DNA of 64,000 nt from CAVROT01 sp963722905 (GTDB lineage: Bacteria > Pseudomonadota > Alphaproteobacteria > Rhodobacterales > Rhodobacteraceae), in NCBI GenBank assembly GCA_963722905.1, contig CAVROT010000006.1, positions 1 through 64,000 of the forward strand. The letters are read 5' to 3'. Positions 9,701 through 15,417 of this stretch are shown in pieces (the stretch's first letter is position 1; each line of letters starts with the position of its first letter). Under the pieces are notes generated by a model. The model did no database searches and had not been told where the DNA came from. It saw nothing but the letters and a program-made list of their open reading frames with translations. The position numbers and the translations under genes were made by a program.

Positions 9701-9822
9701 CCAGAACCGTCGCCGGCCAGAATGAACGTGCCCGACAGGGAAATATCGTCGTTCGCGGCAGTGCCGTCGATGCGGGTGACGCCGGCGACGGACGTGCGGG
9801 ATGAATTGTCGAAGCTTGCCAT
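3787..9822 (-). CDS. Giant RTX/Calx-beta repeat protein, probably type I secreted
   Basis: This 2011-residue acidic protein has no signal peptide. Residues about 41-868 consist of four near-identical 198-residue units plus part of a fifth; each contains calcium-binding RTX nonapeptides such as GGAGDDELSGGSGDDVLIGG. Residues about 870-1094 hold a non-repeated RTX-like part (SGADILIGDTGANRLDGGAG). Residues about 1095-1905 form seven Calx-beta domains, each with the pattern EGD.G.T.F.FTVTR, PSGTV.FAAG and NDD. The last 106 residues have FGGGGADVFVF, a QDFAAEDRLDL segment and a hydrophobic LLLV end, typical of type I secretion signals. Neither a type I transporter nor a protease is encoded nearby. 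Likely role: secreted calcium-dependent adhesin or surface layer component. The next gene downstream encodes a VPLPA-CTERM protein. Confidence 0.88.
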   Translation of the reverse strand: MASFDNSSRTSVAGVTRIDGTAANDDISLSGTFILAGDGSGAIVGGTGTDTLALTSASLQGTTIAGIEATQFANNGFQAIDADQIANLGAITLTGNASAFGGFVRLGGADGDTADFSGLSLADGEELTVQSNFLSAGDEITVDFSGGSFAGSSFVDYNGNAADDIVTGGAGDDELSGGSGDDVLIGGAGDDDLEGGSGDNDLRGGAGDDTVRSTTTATGTLDGGADDDRIEVNGFFQNGAIVGGTGTDTLALTSASLQGTTIAGIEATQFANNGFQAIDADQIANLGAITLTGNASAFGGFVRLGGADGDTADFSGLSLADGEELTVQSNFLSAGDEITVDFSGGSFAGSSFVDYNGNAADDIVTGGAGDDELSGGSGDDVLIGGAGDDDLEGGSGDNDLRGGAGDDTVRSTTTATGTLDGGADDDRIEVNGFFQNGAIVGGTGTDTLALTSASLQGTTIAGIEATQFANNGFQAIDADQIANLGAITLTGNASAFGGFVRLGGADGDTADFSGLSLADGEELTVQSNFLSAGDEITVDFSGGSFAGSSFVDYNGNAADDIVTGGAGDDELSGGSGDDVLIGGAGDDDLEGGSGDNDLRGGAGDDTVRSTTTATGTLDGGADDDRIEVNGFFQNGAIVGGTGTDTLALTSASLQGTTIAGIEATQFANNGFQAIDADQIANLGAITLTGNASAFGGFVRLGGADGDTADFSGLSLADGEELTVQSNFLSAGDEITVDFSGGSFAGSSFVDYNGNAADDIVTGGAGDDELSGGSGDDVLIGGAGDDDLEGGSGDNDLRGGAGDDTVRSTTTATGTLDGGADDDRIEVNGFFQNGAIVGGTGTDTLALTSASLQGTTIAGIEATQFANNGTMTIDADQIANLGNITLTGNASAFGVSLTLNDADGLTVSLANLALDDNEDITVRTNGTAGDTTTVDLSTIALGTGNTIAFVNSGATETVIGSRATDVLRGSSPDTVSYAADTEGVTIDLRSDTVSGGQAEGDTISGFGNATGGSGADILIGDTGANRLDGGAGSDVAVFQGNRADYTIEVTDNVAVVTDTNGFTNGFDGIDTVVNVETLRFADQDVILAVPDVPQLSLTGTPSGNEGDAGTTDFTFTVTRSGTTAGTSSVDFAVTGGTADGADFVGGARPSGTVAFAAGETEKTITIQVAGDIDFEGDETFTVALSNPTDAEIVGGTATGTISDDDALPGLRISDAAAQAEGDSGTTDFTFTVTRTGELNRPSTVDYAVQPGLVTAEDFDGGVLPSGSVSFAAGESSKTITISVAGDTLPEGDETIVVRLSDPTDAVLIDATGVATITNDDPFEPTIRIADADTQAEGDSGTTTFSFTLTRSGILTDASSVDYAVAGGTANAADFAGGMLPSGTVNFAAGEDTATLEIEVAGDTDIEGDETIRVVLSAPNNAIIGDGIAIGVVTNDDDALPTLSVSDAGPQDEGDAGETTFTFTVTRSGDLGGTSAVDYAVSGTVDAGDFVGGVLPSGTVAFAAGQSTATIELPIAGDTDVEANESLVVTLSNASGATVADGTGVSTVRNDDAAPPVLELGDGVTVTEGDSGTTEISFEVTRSGDLSGISSASYAVTSGEADAADFVGGVLPAGTVSFAAGEDTATITLEIAGDTTFEPDETLVLSLSAPAGATIGDGTGVATIANDDAAPLPTLSIADADDADEGDDGDATAFAFTVTRGGDLTEASSVEFAVAGGDTNSADFVGGTLPSGTVDFAAGASTATVTVTVAGDTVVEADETLRIVLSDPSNAVIVDGVATASILNDDASPLPTLSIADGGTVDEGDVGTTDLTFTVTRAGDLSGAASADYTVAGTVDGADFAGGALPSGTVAFAAGAASATITLAVQGDTVAEPDETVTVTLSDVVGATLADATATATIADDDAAPLPVVAGTAGIDFLVGTGAAERIEARGGPLDQVFGGGGADVFVFADIAGARDVMTVQDFAAEDRLDLGGATVSQTISLGGSSYLVLEGDDGDLVVLNGVADYEDSLLLV
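7220..9702. repeat. Tandem repeat, 594-bp unit, about 4.2 copies, inside the RTX gene
   Basis: The DNA repeats with a period of 594 bp (198 codons), seen by the exact recurrence of the same text at 7295, 7889, 8483, 9077 and 9671. Copies are almost identical; I noticed only isolated single-base differences, such as near 9322 and 9576. Divergence begins abruptly at about 7220 on the left and about 9702 on the right. Such identity points to recent expansion or continuing homogenisation by recombination, so copy number may vary between strains or be misassembled. Confidence 0.95.
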
Positions 9823-10358
9823 GACGCAGGTATCCTACCTTTGCGCGAGGGTCGGTGCCCGCACGAAAATCACCTCAGGGAGGCGCAGAAAAATATGTGG
9901 GCACCGGTCTTTCGACCTGGCCCGCGGCGAAATCGTCTGGTCTCAGTCGATGTTTGAACGAAACCGTGACCACGCGTCAAGAAGTCGTTAACCAGAAAGT
10001 TCGGTTAATTCGGACCCCGCACAGCAAGGGGCGCTCCTCCAAGGGGTTATCGGATTGGCGTGCCGCGGTTCGGCAGCGTCGGGCGCGACCCCGGCCGACG
10101 GCGCGCCGCTCTGCTCTCGTCCCACGCGAGCGAGCGACCGGACACCCCGTCCGGGCCGTCGCGACGGGGCGATCCGCGTCGGTACGGGCCGATGCGACAC
10201 TCCTGTCGCCCCGGTCCGCGGGCCGGGCTCCCGGAAGTCCCGCCGGGACCGGACGCCGCCGGCCGCACTCTCTATACAGCGCGTCGCAAATCGCGGTATG
10301 GCCGCCGAACGCGCGCCGAACCCCGCCCCCCCGAATCGCGGACGACCCGAAAACGCCC
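9823..10358. other. Divergent intergenic region between the RTX gene and the oxidoreductase gene
   Basis: This 536-bp spacer separates two divergent genes, so promoters for both should lie here. The part nearest the RTX gene (about 9880-10010) is less GC-rich and contains the inverted repeat listed separately. The part from about 10020 to 10358 is very GC-rich; frames are open through it on both strands, but none shows a recognisable product. Confidence 0.6.
9988..10008. promoter_or_regulatory. Candidate operator: TTAACC-N9-GGTTAA inverted repeat
   Basis: A perfect 6-bp inverted repeat (TTAACC, nine bases, GGTTAA) lies about 165 bp upstream of the RTX start and about 350 bp upstream of the oxidoreductase start. 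It is AT-rich in very GC-rich surroundings, as is common for regulator binding sites. The spacing does not fit the CtrA pattern TTAA-N7-TTAA. No binding protein can be named. Confidence 0.35.
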
Positions 10359-11537
10359 ATGGACACACACCGACGCGAGGCCGGCCTCGCGATCCTGGGC
10401 TGCGGCTACGTGGCCAACATGTACCGACTGACCCTGCCCGCCCATGCGGAGCTGCGTCTGGTGGGGGTCTTCGACCGCGAGCGTTCCCGTGCCGAGACGA
10501 TGGCCCGGCTGACCGGGGCGCGCGCCTATCCCGACATTGACGCGCTGCTGGCCGACCCGGAGGTCGGCATCGTGCTGAACCTGACCAACCCGGCCGCGCA
10601 TTACGCCACCACCGCGGCCCTGCTGGAGGCGGGCAAGCACGTCTACACCGAAAAGCCGCTGGCGATGCGCCTCGATCAGGCGCGCGCGCTGGCCGAGATG
10701 TCGCAGGACCGCGGCCTCCACCTGGTGTCGGCCCCGTGCACGCTGCTCAACCCGGTCGCGCAGACGCTGTGGAAGACGGTGCGCGACGGGGCGGCGGGCC
10801 GGGTCCGGCTGGTCCACGCCGCGATGGAGGACGGGATGGTCCCGCGCGCGCCCGTCCATCGCTGGGTCAACGAGGCGGGGATGGCATGGCCCGCGCTGGA
10901 CGAATACGCGACCGGCTGCACGGTGGAACACGCCGGCTACGTGCTGACGTGGCTCTGCGCGATGTTCGGCCCGGTCGTCCGCCTGACCGCCCACGCCGAA
11001 GAGCTGATGCCGGACAAGGTGCCCGGCCTGGCGCTGCCCGCGACGCCCGACATGTCGGTAGCCGTCATGCGGTTCGCGGACGGAACGGTCGCGCGGATGA
11101 CCAACGGGCTCTATGCCGGGCACGACCACGCGCTGACGCTCTGGGGCGACGACGGCGCAATCGAGGTGGCCGATCCGCGGTCCGACACCTCGGCCATCCG
11201 GCTGCGGCGCTACCGGACGATCCGGCGGCGGCGGTTCCTGGACCGCGGCCGCAAGGTCCCGCGGCTGGGCGGGACCGAGGCGATCCCGCGCTATCGCGGC
11301 TCCCAGACGCGGGACTTCTGCCGCGCCGTCGCGGATCTGGCCGCGGCGGTGCGGGAGGGGCGCGCGCCCTGCACCGGCGCGGACTTTGCCGCGCACATAA
11401 CCGAGGTGACGCTGGCCTGCCACCACGGGACGCACCCCTCGGGCGACGGGGCAGGGTTCGACGGGACACTCGCCTCGATGCCCTACGACACCGTGACCCG
11501 CTTCGATCCGATCCGGCCGCTGGAGTATGCGCGATGA
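10359..11537 (+). CDS. Gfo/Idh/MocA family NAD(P)-dependent oxidoreductase
   Basis: The 392-residue protein has an N-terminal Rossmann fold with ILGCGYVANMYRLTLP (residues about 9-24), the family motif EKPLAM after KHVYT near residue 100, and a C-terminal Gfo/Idh-type alpha/beta domain. Members oxidise or reduce sugars, inositols or sugar nucleotides with NAD(P). The start chosen is ATG 10359, where similarity to the family begins; the frame is open far upstream but that sequence looks non-coding. The stop overlaps the next gene start by 4 bp (ATGA), so the two are translationally coupled. With the epimerase and glycosyltransferase downstream, it probably makes a sugar precursor for an exported glycan. 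The exact substrate cannot be told. Confidence 0.88.
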   Translation: MDTHRREAGLAILGCGYVANMYRLTLPAHAELRLVGVFDRERSRAETMARLTGARAYPDIDALLADPEVGIVLNLTNPAAHYATTAALLEAGKHVYTEKPLAMRLDQARALAEMSQDRGLHLVSAPCTLLNPVAQTLWKTVRDGAAGRVRLVHAAMEDGMVPRAPVHRWVNEAGMAWPALDEYATGCTVEHAGYVLTWLCAMFGPVVRLTAHAEELMPDKVPGLALPATPDMSVAVMRFADGTVARMTNGLYAGHDHALTLWGDDGAIEVADPRSDTSAIRLRRYRTIRRRRFLDRGRKVPRLGGTEAIPRYRGSQTRDFCRAVADLAAAVREGRAPCTGADFAAHITEVTLACHHGTHPSGDGAGFDGTLASMPYDTVTRFDPIRPLEYAR

Positions 11538-12520
11538 GTGCGGCGCGGAGGATCGCCGTCACCGGCGCGGCAGGGTTCCTGGGCCGCCGGATCGTCGCGG
11601 CAGCGCAGGCAGAGGGCCATGACGTCGTGGCCATCGTCCGGCGCCCGGTCGATTTACCGGGGGCCGAGGTCCGGGTCGCGGACCTGGCGGCGGATCCGCC
11701 GGCCGATCTATTCGAGGGCGCGGACGCGGTGATCCATACCGCGGCCGGATCGGGCGGCGACGCGGCCCATGCCCGCGACACCGTCGGGGCGACGCGCGCG
11801 CTGCTGGGCAGGCTGCCGCCGGGGGCGCGGCTGGTGCTGGTCTCGTCCTTCTCGGTCTACGCGGTGGCAGCCCTGCCCGACGGCGCGACGCTGGACGAGA
11901 CCGCGCCGACCGAACCCGACGGGACGGATCGCGATCCCTATGCCCGCGCCAAGATCGCGCAGGAGCGGCTGGCGGTGGCGGCGGCGCAGGCGGACGGGCT
12001 GGACCTGTGGATCGCGCGGCCCGGCGCCATCCACGGCCCCGGGCGGCAGTGGAGCGCCCGTCTGGGGTGGCGGCGCGGCGGGCGCGTTCTGGTGCCCGGC
12101 GGCGACGTTCCCGTGCCGGCGGTGCATGTCGACCACGTCGCCCGCGCCCTGGTCGCCGCGGCCACCGTTGCCGACGCCGGCTGGCCCGACGACGTGCCGG
12201 TCCTTGCGGCGGGCGGGCATGTCCGCATCGTCAACCTCGTCGATCCGGATCCGCCGACCCAGCGCGACTGGCTGGCGGCCACGGGCAGCGACCGTGTCAC
12301 GGCCCTGCCGCTGCGTCCGCTGATGAAGGTCGCCACCCTGCTGGATCTGGCGGGCGACCTGATCCCCGCCCTGGGCCGCATCCGGCCGCGCGCCCTGTCC
12401 GAGGCGGTGCTGGCCGCACGGTTCAAGCCGCTGCGCTATTCCACCGCGCGGGCCGAGGACCGGCTGGGCAACCGCCCCGTCGCCGGATTTGCCGACCTCG
12501 TCGCGGCGGATCGGGCGTGA
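11534..12520 (+). CDS. NAD-dependent epimerase/dehydratase family protein
   Basis: This 328-residue extended short-chain dehydrogenase has the N-terminal nucleotide-binding motif TGAAGFLGRRIV (residues about 9-20), SSFSVY near residue 113 and the catalytic YARAK (Tyr-x3-Lys) near 136-140. Members of the family interconvert or reduce nucleotide sugars. The start is the ATG that overlaps the stop of the oxidoreductase gene (ATGA), and the stop in turn overlaps the GTG start of the glycosyltransferase (GTGA). The three genes therefore form one translationally coupled unit, consistent with a shared glycan pathway. Confidence 0.87.
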   Translation: MSAARRIAVTGAAGFLGRRIVAAAQAEGHDVVAIVRRPVDLPGAEVRVADLAADPPADLFEGADAVIHTAAGSGGDAAHARDTVGATRALLGRLPPGARLVLVSSFSVYAVAALPDGATLDETAPTEPDGTDRDPYARAKIAQERLAVAAAQADGLDLWIARPGAIHGPGRQWSARLGWRRGGRVLVPGGDVPVPAVHVDHVARALVAAATVADAGWPDDVPVLAAGGHVRIVNLVDPDPPTQRDWLAATGSDRVTALPLRPLMKVATLLDLAGDLIPALGRIRPRALSEAVLAARFKPLRYSTARAEDRLGNRPVAGFADLVAADRA

Positions 12521-13755
12521 CCGGCGCACCCGCGAAATCGGGGCCGATCGCCTATCTGACGGGCGAGTATCCGCGCGCCACCGACACCTTCATCCAGCGC
12601 GAGGTCGCCGCCCTGCGCACGCTGGGCCGCGAGGTGCTGACCCACTCGGTCCGCGGCACGGACGCGTCGCACCATGTCGGCCCCGAGCAGAGGGCCGAGC
12701 ATGCCGCGACCTTTCAGGTCCTGACCCATACCAGGCGGCCGCTCCACCTGCTGCGCGCGCATGGGGCGATGCTGGGGCGCCGCTGGCTGTCGGCCGCGCG
12801 GCTGGCGTGGAGCACCCGGGCGCCGGGCGCGAAGGGTGCGCTCTGGCAGCTCTTCTATTTCCTCGAAGCCGGGGTTCTGGCGCATCGGCTGCGCAGGGTG
12901 GGCGCCGTCCACCTGCACAACCACTTCGGCAACTCGTCCTGCTCTGTCGCGATGATCGCCGCCGAAATGGCGGGCCTTCCCTACAGCTACACGATGCACG
13001 GGCCGATGGAGTTCTTCGAGCCGCAGACGTGGCGCATCGACGCCAAGGTGGCGCGCGCGCGCTTCGTGGCCTGCATCAGCCATTTCGCCCGCGCGCAGGG
13101 CATGATCTTTGCCGACCCCGCGCATTGGGACCGGATGCGGATCGTGCACTGCGGCGTCGAACCCGACCGCTATGCCCGCGCGCCCGACCACGTGCCCGGT
13201 GCGCGGATGCTGTTCGTGGGCCGTCTGGCGGGCATAAAGGGTATCCCGGTGCTGCTGCGCGCGCTGGCCGCCCTCGCGCCCGCCCACCCGGAGGCGCGGC
13301 TGGTGCTGGTCGGCGACGGCCCCGAGCGCCGCGAGATCGAGGCGCTGGCCGCCGATCTGGACGTGACGGACCGGGTGGAGTTCCGCGGCTATCTCGGCCA
13401 GGCCGAGGTCGCGTCCGAACTGGCGCGCGCGGACGTGTTCGTGCTTCCGTCCTTCGCCGAAGGGGTGCCTGTCGTCCTGATGGAGGCGATGGCGTCCGGC
13501 GTGCCGGTCGTCGCGACGCGCGTGGCGGGCGTGGGCGAGCTGGTCGAGGACGGCGTCGCGGGGCGGCTGGTCCCGCCAGGCGATCCCGTCGCCTTGCAGG
13601 CCGCGCTGGAAGAGATGCTGGCCGACCCGGAGGCGCGCGAGCGCATGGGCCGGGCGGGACGGATCAGGGTCGCCGCCGCGTTCGACGTCCGCAAGGAAGC
13701 CGCGCGGCTGGATGCGCTCTTCGACGATCCGCTGGCGGTCCTGCCGCCGCACTGA
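12517..13755 (+). CDS. Glycosyltransferase family 4
   Basis: The 412-residue GT-B enzyme starts at a GTG that overlaps the previous stop codon (GTGA). The N-terminal half carries HNHFGNSSCSVAMIAAEM and YSYTMHGPMEFF, typical of GT4 acceptor domains of exopolysaccharide enzymes. The C-terminal half has FVGRLAGIKG, VGDGPERREIE and the sugar-nucleotide binding E-x7-E motif in EGVPVVLMEAMASGVPVVAT. It should transfer a sugar from a nucleotide donor at the cytoplasmic membrane. It is the third gene of a coupled trio and converges with the GT2 gene downstream. Donor and acceptor are unknown. Confidence 0.9.
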   Translation: MTGAPAKSGPIAYLTGEYPRATDTFIQREVAALRTLGREVLTHSVRGTDASHHVGPEQRAEHAATFQVLTHTRRPLHLLRAHGAMLGRRWLSAARLAWSTRAPGAKGALWQLFYFLEAGVLAHRLRRVGAVHLHNHFGNSSCSVAMIAAEMAGLPYSYTMHGPMEFFEPQTWRIDAKVARARFVACISHFARAQGMIFADPAHWDRMRIVHCGVEPDRYARAPDHVPGARMLFVGRLAGIKGIPVLLRALAALAPAHPEARLVLVGDGPERREIEALAADLDVTDRVEFRGYLGQAEVASELARADVFVLPSFAEGVPVVLMEAMASGVPVVATRVAGVGELVEDGVAGRLVPPGDPVALQAALEEMLADPEARERMGRAGRIRVAAAFDVRKEAARLDALFDDPLAVLPPH

Positions 13756-13858
13756 GGTGCCGGGCCGCCCCTGCCCGGCAGAGCTATGGCGGGCGGGCCC
13801 ACCGGCGTGCGGATCGCGTCCCTCCTGGCATGTCGTTCCGGTGCGCGCCCGCAGTCCA

Positions 13859-14815
13859 TCAGCCCTGAGCGGGCGGGTCCGGGTCGAAACGATCCGCCTG
13901 CGCGGCCTCGATCTCGGCGATGGCACGGGCGCGCCCGACGCGCAGCGCCCGGCGCTGGTAGGCCCGAACGAACGCCCGCAGGCCCGGATCGTCGTGCCGC
14001 GGCGCGCGGCGCATCCAGGCGCCCAGATAGCCCTGCGCCATGGCGAGCCCGCCCAGCACGTAGGGCGGCTCGGCCATGCGGAAGACGCAGGTCGCGGCGT
14101 AGTAGAGCGGGTCCGACCCCATGTACCACTGCCCGCGCCCGTGCCGGCGGCGGCCCTCGTAGATCGACTGCTCGGAGGACCCCATCGGGCGCAGATGCTC
14201 GAAGTTCAGGTCCGGATGGTCCCAGCTGACCGCCTTCCAGCCCAGTTGCCGCGCCTTGTGACAGTCGATCGCATCCCACATGACCGCGCGCGGCAGGCCC
14301 CCGATGGCCCTGAAACAGCCCTGCCGGTAAAGCTTGGTCATGCCGGCCGACATCTCGTCGCCGCGCCGCTCGGACACGAGGTCGCCGCCGCGCCGCATGT
14401 AGGGCTTGCCCGAGCAGGTGCCGATCCGCGGATCGGCTTCCATGCGTTCGATCAGCGCCTCGAAATAGCGGGCCGGAAGGTCGAGATCGAGGTCCAGCTT
14501 GACGATGTAGGGATAGCGCTTCGGGTCGACGGTCTCGAGCCCGGCATAGAACGCCTCGATCACGCCGGGACCGACCGCGCGGTGGCCACGGTCAGGCTTC
14601 TGGACCACACGGATCCAGTCGTGGCGCGCGGCATAGTCGGCGAGGATCGCGCCCGTGCCGTCGGTCGACCCGTCGTCGACGATCACCCAAAGGGCGGGCC
14701 GCAGGGTCTGGGCGACGACGCTGTCGAGCGTCCGGCGCATGAGGGCGGCCTCGTTCCGGCAGGGAGACACGATCAGGCAGGCGCGGTCGGGGGGGGGCGG
14801 GGATGGCTCTTGCAC
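13859..14815 (-). CDS. Glycosyltransferase family 2
   Basis: The 318-residue protein has the GT-A fold opening VSPCRNEAALMRRTLDSVVA, VIVDDGSTDGT (nucleotide-sugar binding) and KLDLDLDLP in the place of the metal-binding DxD region. I chose the GTG at 14815 because it lies nine bases after a GGAG and just before the first family-like residues. An ATG at 15001 would add 62 Arg/Pro-rich residues without family character. It converges with the GT4 gene at a distance of 103 bp and probably works in the same surface glycan pathway. Confidence 0.83.
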   Translation of the reverse strand: MQEPSPPPPDRACLIVSPCRNEAALMRRTLDSVVAQTLRPALWVIVDDGSTDGTGAILADYAARHDWIRVVQKPDRGHRAVGPGVIEAFYAGLETVDPKRYPYIVKLDLDLDLPARYFEALIERMEADPRIGTCSGKPYMRRGGDLVSERRGDEMSAGMTKLYRQGCFRAIGGLPRAVMWDAIDCHKARQLGWKAVSWDHPDLNFEHLRPMGSSEQSIYEGRRRHGRGQWYMGSDPLYYAATCVFRMAEPPYVLGGLAMAQGYLGAWMRRAPRHDDPGLRAFVRAYQRRALRVGRARAIAEIEAAQADRFDPDPPAQG

Positions 14816-15417
14816 GGTCGTGAACTCCGGTCGTCTGCGGTTCGCAACGGGCCGAGGGGGGCTCGCATGGCACACACCGCGCCCCGTCGCTTCGGTCCGG
14901 CCCGCCCTAGCGCACTTTCCGCGTCGCCGCACGACATGGGTTGCGCGTACCGCGAACAAAGTGCCGGCCGCTTTCCTGCGCGGCGCGCCCATCGCGGCCA
15001 TGCAGCGCGCGGCGTGGACGAGACCGCCGACCCGATCCCGGTTCGCCTTGTGCGCGGTTCGGCCGGACCGGCCGGTTCGGGGGTACGGAATACCGTCCGA
15101 TAGCAGGAGAATCTGGACGGCAGCCAGAGCCGGCCATCAGGGCATGACAACCATAAGGCGAATTGACGTATGGCCCTGCTCCCGGCAACCTCATGCCGAA
15201 TGCCACCGATCGGCGGTCCGGGAAGGTCCATGGGCCCCGCGGACCGGGAGGGCCGACCAATGACCGCACAGGACCCTTTCTCCCGGCCGATGTATGGTGA
15301 CCTGCCGCGGTCGCCGCCAAGAGCCGCCGCATGACCGTCCGGAACCGGCGTCCGGCCCGCTCGGCCGGCTCCGGCCGCACTGGCGGCGCGCTGCGGCTGC
15401 GGTCAGGCCGATAGGCG
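14816..15417. other. Intergenic region without a recognisable gene
   Basis: About 600 bases between the divergent GT2 and phosphoesterase genes. Several short frames are open but none has family character, a good ribosome binding site or an RNA signature. The 15150-15190 part is slightly less GC-rich and could hold a promoter for the phosphoesterase gene; I cannot define it further. Confidence 0.5.

Noticed and set aside
7220..9702. CRISPR-like or mobile-element repeats
   Set aside because: Unit length of 594 bp without spacers and in frame with an RTX protein; this is a coding tandem repeat.
3745..9804. 2019-codon open frame on the plus strand opposite the RTX gene
   Set aside because: It is the antisense shadow of a GC-rich repetitive gene. 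Its product is Arg/Asp/Val-rich with the same 198-residue period, has no domains and no ribosome binding site. The minus-strand product has clear RTX and Calx-beta domains.
9988..10008. CtrA binding site
   Set aside because: The two TTAA elements are separated by 13 bases, not the required 7.
9855..10358. N-terminal extension of the Gfo/Idh/MocA oxidoreductase
   Set aside because: The frame is open but the added 168 residues are Arg/Pro/Ser-rich with no family character, and the Rossmann motif begins just after ATG 10359.
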